Below, in pieces: positions 60,495-64,000 of a stretch of 64,000 nt of DNA. Made by a program: the position numbers and the translations under genes. The number at the start of each line of letters is the position of its first letter. Positions within the stretch are counted from its first letter, which is position 1. The notes under the pieces were generated by a model that saw nothing but the letters and a program-made list of their open reading frames with translations, made no database searches and was not told where the DNA came from. The stretch comes from Blastocladiella emersonii ATCC 22665 (lineage: Eukaryota; Blastocladiomycota; Blastocladiomycetes; Blastocladiales; Blastocladiaceae), in assembly GCA_025594325.1 (NCBI GenBank), contig JANHCV010000008.1, positions 1,302,001-1,366,000 of the forward strand. Direction: 5' to 3'.

Positions 60495-60981
60495 CGAGGG
60501 GAGTGGTATGCATGGTGTCGAAGTGGAGCGAGGATCGGCCGACGCGTAACGCTAAAGTGACGACCCGCGCCGCCGCGTCCGCCGCGATATAAGAACCGTG
60601 AGCCCTTGAAGCACAGTCGGGTATTAGCCATCGATAACAGCTTGCAAGCTAACCGGAGAGACGACAGGCGCCAGTTGCCCTTGAAGCGACAATCACTGGA
60701 GCTCCGCTGTTACAAGGCCTGCGTATGGCGAACTGGGCGTCATTTCAAGACTTCAGTCTCTACACACCGATGCACCCAGGTAGTGCAAGACGCGGATCGA
60801 CCCAAAGTGCTCCCGCCGAGACGAACGGACGGACCGCGCCGACGCGTCGTTCATGTCACGCGACTGCGCGCACGTGGCTGGCCGATCGCGCACCCGCTCA
60901 TGACGCGACTCGCTGCGCAGCCCTTTCGCTCCTCCGCGAACCGGCCACGCGCAACGTAACTATCATCCTGCAACCGACACC
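60495..60981. promoter_or_regulatory. Divergent spacer, D relic and E gene
   Basis: GCGATATAAGAACC at about 60584-60597 is a TATA-like word. GACGCGTCGTTCATGTCACG then GCGCACGTGG lie at about 60840-60876, 105-140 bp upstream of the E start at 60982, as in the composite motif. Confidence 0.5.
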
Positions 60982-61422
60982 ATGGGCCGCAACCCCGAGA
61001 AGCTCGCCGCCAAGCAGCGCGCCCGTCAAAGCCGTCCCGCTGCCGCCGCTGTCCGCGGGGCCGCGCCGACCGCGGGTGCTTCTTCGACCGCCGCCGGACC
61101 CTCGACCACTCCCGCCACGGCTACCCCGCCGCCCCAGCCCAATGCCCAGACCTCGACCGCTGGCGCAAGCGAGGACGAGCTCGAGGCCATGCTCGCCGCT
61201 CAAGTCCGCGCCCTCAACGCCGCGTCGATCCCGCGTGGCGAGGCCGATGTGATCAAGTCGTTCGAGGCCCGCCGCACCCAGCTGCTCGCCACGCGCCCCG
61301 ACACGGACGAGGGTAAGATGCGCCAGATGCTCGCGCTCCGCGAGCTCGACACGGCCCAGTACGAGAGCATCCGCCGCTTCGAGGAGGTCAAGGCCGCGCT
61401 CAAGCGGGCGGGCGCGCTCTAA
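60982..61422 (+). CDS. Family E small protein, intact
   Basis: 146 residues. Basic start MGRNPEKLAAKQRARQSRPA, an Ala/Pro/Thr linker, then charged helices (EDELEAMLAAQVRALNAA, IKSFEARRTQLLATRPDTDE, MLALRELDTAQYESIRRFEE). It is convergent with the D gene at 61511, with only 88 bp between stops. Function unknown; the helical C-terminus could mediate oligomers or partner binding. Confidence 0.65.
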   Translation: MGRNPEKLAAKQRARQSRPAAAAVRGAAPTAGASSTAAGPSTTPATATPPPQPNAQTSTAGASEDELEAMLAAQVRALNAASIPRGEADVIKSFEARRTQLLATRPDTDEGKMRQMLALRELDTAQYESIRRFEEVKAALKRAGAL

Positions 61423-61510
61423 GCACCGTGCAGCCGCGGAGTGGAGAAGGCGCAGAGTGCTTGTTGTTGTATCATTCGAGAGAACGCAAAATACAGCGAG
61501 ATCTTTCTAT

Positions 61511-62935
61511 TCAGCTCACCCACTCGCGTCTGACCGACACCGCGTGCCCTTCGAGCCAGATTTCTTGCACCAAGTTGAGCGCCCATGCCTCCGCCTTGAT
61601 TGGGAGCTCAAGCAGCGCCGCAACGACTTCGGGGCACTGGTCCACCTTGTCCCTGTCCCTTCCCCTCGGCAGATGGGCCCGGCTGCCCCTTGCGTTCCTG
61701 TACAGCCGGTCCATGAATCGCACCAGGTCGCTCGCGCTGCACTTGGCAGTCCAGACGTCGCGTGGGACCTCGACTCGCGCCAGATAGACCCCCTCGCCGA
61801 GCATCGTTCCAATGAGGCGCGTGCGCTGCAGCTTGCGGCATTCTTCGACCGCGTGCGTCCCAGCGCCGTGCTCGTGGTTCCGAATCGCGCGACAGAACGC
61901 GCATGGCTCCTTGCGGCCGGTTCGGCCCACGACTGGAGCCGTCGGTTTGGTACGTGCGCGTGAAGTGATTATGAGCGACGAGAAGCTGGCGGCCAAGTGC
62001 GCGAGGGTCTTGGACGGGTCGCCGATCATGTCGTAGAGCGGGTCGGACTCCCTGCTGGGCGTGTCGTAAATTTTATGAGTGAAAACGTGTTTGACTTGCC
62101 GCTCCGAGCCGATGACCGGGTCGTCGATATCAATCACCTCGGCCACGAGAGCGCGGAACTTGAGATAATAATCACCCACGGTGCTGCCGGGTCGCGGCTC
62201 GAGGGCGTGGAACCGCGCGACCCACTCGCGGTTCCAGTCCGGATCCGCCGCGTTCATGAACACGCGCCGCGCCTCCACATCGGTCGCGGTCTCGCGCAAA
62301 TAGATCGAGAAGACGTGGTACAGCGGTTTCGGTACGTTGAACCGCGACAAGTAAAGCGCTTGGCACAGCGGGATTTCGGGCGTGAGCGCCTGTAGCATTT
62401 TGAGGTACTCGGCCGCGTCGCGTGCTACGCGCATCCGCTTCGGACCGCGAATCCCAAGCAGCGGCGCTCGTTCGCGGATGACGTCAAAGTAGCCCGAGTC
62501 GTAGGAACGGCGGTGCGTGCCTAGCATGTGCGCAGGGACCGGTGTTGGGGCAAGTTCCGGCTGAGTCGAGTTTGCTGGTATGGTCCGAGTCAAGTCGTGT
62601 GCACGGCGCTGTGCTGTATCGCTGCACTCCTCGATAGAACGCCGGAGATTTTCCAGCTCACAAATGACGGCCGCAAGCTCGGTCAACCGCGACGAAGCAA
62701 GCTCGGATGAGCATCGTTGAAGGTGTAGCGTAAGCGATAGGTTGATGTGCTTGAGACGCAGTTCCATGGTCTGGCGGACCACGGCTTCAAGCAACTGGAC
62801 CAAACCTGCCTCGTCGGACGGCAACTCGCGCAAGGCGACGAATCGAGCAAGTGCGGGCGGCAAGTGGACGCCGTCGCGCGACAGAAAGGTAAATAGCCTT
62901 GAAGTTCCGTTGCATGGAGTACATGGCGATTTCAT
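61511..62935 (-). CDS. Subfamily D Gag-like protein, intact
   Basis: 474 residues from MKSPCTPCNGTSRLFTFL; the frame is open further upstream, but this start is conserved in the D copies at 60494 and 63366. Helix motif ELRLKHINLSLTLHLQ (about 58-73); capsid-like core about 185-320 (LYLSRFNVPKPLYHVFSIYL, EARRVFMNAADPDWNREWV, RQVKHVFTHKIYDTPS); no Arg-Ser tract; stretched zinc knuckle about 345-366 (CAFC, 12 residues, HAVEEC); tail with WALNLVQEIWLEGHA. ACTCCATGCAAC is in the coding frame here. The composite motif lies about 100-130 bp upstream. Confidence 0.8.
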   Translation of the reverse strand: MKSPCTPCNGTSRLFTFLSRDGVHLPPALARFVALRELPSDEAGLVQLLEAVVRQTMELRLKHINLSLTLHLQRCSSELASSRLTELAAVICELENLRRSIEECSDTAQRRAHDLTRTIPANSTQPELAPTPVPAHMLGTHRRSYDSGYFDVIRERAPLLGIRGPKRMRVARDAAEYLKMLQALTPEIPLCQALYLSRFNVPKPLYHVFSIYLRETATDVEARRVFMNAADPDWNREWVARFHALEPRPGSTVGDYYLKFRALVAEVIDIDDPVIGSERQVKHVFTHKIYDTPSRESDPLYDMIGDPSKTLAHLAASFSSLIITSRARTKPTAPVVGRTGRKEPCAFCRAIRNHEHGAGTHAVEECRKLQRTRLIGTMLGEGVYLARVEVPRDVWTAKCSASDLVRFMDRLYRNARGSRAHLPRGRDRDKVDQCPEVVAALLELPIKAEAWALNLVQEIWLEGHAVSVRREWVS

Positions 62936-63036
62936 GGTCGTGGGAGTGGTGTTAAGGCCTCGAGGGGGAGAGAGAGGAGGCGCTCGGGACGGTGGCGAAA
63001 TGGGCTGCGCCACACGACAAGAACGTGCGCCGAGGC

Positions 63037-63065
63037 ATCACATGATTGTTTGACGCGTCTCACAC
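63037..63065 (-). promoter_or_regulatory. Composite CACATG / ACGCGT upstream motif
   Basis: The + strand reads ATCACATGATTG then TTTGACGCGTCTCACA, nearly the same as at 23431. It is 102-130 bp upstream of the D gene start at 62935. Confidence 0.55.
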
Positions 63066-63198
63066 GAGCAGTTCATCAATGCGGTCTGCCCTTTGCTATT
63101 CTCGCTCACTGTCTTCGCTTGCCTTCTACCCAACTGCTTCGCAACGTCGCGTCCGCACCCTGATGCCGCACCTCGGACGAAAACGCTCGCTGAACCGA

Positions 63199-63366
63199 TC
63201 AACGACAAGGCTGCCATATAAGAAGCGCGAGGAGTTCTGTCTCACAGTCTGGCCGCTTTCGTGAGACAGCGAATAGGCTGAGAGCTGGCGCCAGACCGTC
63301 TCCGTTGAACATGAGAAGTGTAAATAGCTCCATGGGTCTGTTGAATGGAGTGCAGGGCGATTTCAT
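63199..63366 (-). pseudogene. Subfamily D Gag-like gene, 5' fragment
   Basis: MKSPCTPFNRPMELFTLL, then FNGDGLAPALSLFAV and ETELLALLI, aligns with the first 55 residues of the intact D gene, then stops. The start element is slightly altered (ACTCCATTCAAC). CCATATAAGAAG at about 63214-63225 recalls the TATA-like word at 60586. Confidence 0.7.
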
Positions 63367-63534
63367 AGCGACAGGATTGGCCTCACACCACCAAAAAGAG
63401 TCGAGAGTCCCCGAGCTCGGGTCGCTCATAGTTTGTCACATGATTCCTCGGCGCGTCAGCTCCGTTCGGCTGACCCCATCGAACGTGGCACTTCTCGCAG
63501 GCGTGATACTGCGATGAAGTCTATTTCAGCCCGC

Positions 63535-64000
63535 CTACACATCGAACAGCAGACCGCGCTTGGTCAGTACCGCCCTTGCCTCGTGCCAGACATCCAGCAC
63601 TGACTTGAGCGCCCACGCCTCTTCCTCCTTCAGCACGACAAGCAACGCGCCAAGTATTTCGGTGCACTGCTCGACCTTGAGCCTGTCGTTATTCGTCGAC
63701 AGACGGCGCCAGCACGCGCCGACGTTGTCGCGCAAGCGATTGATACTGTGAATCAGCTCCTTGGCCGTGCAATTGGCCGGCAACACGGTACACGCGCTCT
63801 CGGCACGCGCAACTTGGATCCCCTCGGCAAGCATCTTACCATAATTTTGGACGCGCTGATGCAGCTTTTTGCACTCGTGGGATGTGTGCGTCGCGGCCCC
63901 GTGCGCGTCGTGCTTGATGGATCGGCAGAAGGAACACCGATCCTTGCCACTGACGTTCTTGTGCAGGGCGCGCGATGTGTCTGCGGTCGGAAGTGGCGCC
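63535..64000 (-). CDS. Subfamily D Gag-like protein, C-terminal part, runs off the window
   Basis: The frame is open from the window edge to a stop at 63535. It contains a complete stretched zinc knuckle (CSFC, 12 residues, HTSHEC), then the D tail (GKMLAEGIQVARAESACT, ELIHSINRLRDNVGA, LVVLKEEEAWALKSVLDVW) matching the gene at 61511. The core lies outside the window. The nearby 5' fragment at 63366 reads away from it and belongs to another copy. Confidence 0.75.
   Translation of the reverse strand, partial: APLPTADTSRALHKNVSGKDRCSFCRSIKHDAHGAATHTSHECKKLHQRVQNYGKMLAEGIQVARAESACTVLPANCTAKELIHSINRLRDNVGACWRRLSTNNDRLKVEQCTEILGALLVVLKEEEAWALKSVLDVWHEARAVLTKRGLLFDV

Noticed and set aside
1-64000. 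UAG as a sense codon in this organism
   Set aside because: The otherwise intact genes at 25234 and 32091 end in TAG, and copies with internal TAG often carry frameshifts too. Kept only as a question.
1-64000. Reverse transcriptase, integrase or protease genes partnering the Gag-like copies
   Set aside because: I looked for YxDD, DDE-type and DSG/DTG contexts near the copies and saw none; only an RNase H fragment at 13950-14330 was found.
1-64000. Bacterial features such as operons, CRISPR arrays or Shine-Dalgarno sites
   Set aside because: Spliceosomal introns, a mitochondrial transporter and fungal gene families show nuclear fungal DNA; no CRISPR-like arrays were seen.
1-64000. tRNA or rRNA genes
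   Set aside because: No recognisable A/B box pair with cloverleaf potential or rRNA core sequence was noticed by eye; a dedicated scan was not possible.

Overview
The window is nuclear DNA of a GC-rich fungus. It holds a full mitochondrial Atm1-type ABC transporter with a transit-like leader, an IKS1-type fungal protein kinase with three 54-66 nt GT-AG introns, and Ssh4/Ear1-like membrane SPRY proteins with PPxY motifs. Short introns, LRR and F-box-like families and TKL-like kinases suggest an early-diverging, zoosporic lineage; the phylum (for example Blastocladiomycota) is a guess.

Layout. About 1-44 kb and 58.8-64 kb are packed with one multicopy gene family, at least 21 copies counting relics. 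Members share an N-terminal helix motif, a Gag/capsid-like alpha-helical core, usually an Arg-Ser tract, a zinc knuckle with a stretched loop (C-x2-C-x12-15-H-x4-C) and a helical tail ending in a W-centred motif. I call the subfamilies A, B, C and D (local labels). No reverse transcriptase, protease or integrase accompanies any copy. Copies sit in repeated two-gene modules: C followed by A in tandem (7-22 kb, four times), B divergent from an F-box-like gene (25, 28 and 34 kb), and D convergent with a small basic protein E (59-63 kb). Many copies are broken by stops, frameshifts or truncation, and in several broken copies the zinc-knuckle ligands are lost.

Between these lie an LRR gene with one intron (5-6.8 kb), a split C gene holding a 4-kb segment with a decayed transposase-like gene (7.2-12 kb), a pseudokinase-like gene next to an LRR gene (29-31.6 kb), and a P/A-rich gene with a possible Ulp1-like core (42-43.8 kb). 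The 45-55.6 kb block is ordinary core genome: Atm1, IKS1 and three tandem SPRY-type membrane genes sharing one intron position. The 56-61.4 kb block holds the E family.

Two cis signals recur. One is an ACTCYATGCAAC-like element at or near the start codon of unrelated genes, read in all three frames and so probably acting as DNA or RNA. The other is a composite of ACGCGT (MCB-like) and CACRTG (E-box-like) about 100-150 bp upstream of many starts. The best candidate for an undescribed system is the expanded, apparently domesticated Gag-like family and its repeated pairing with F-box-like or E genes.
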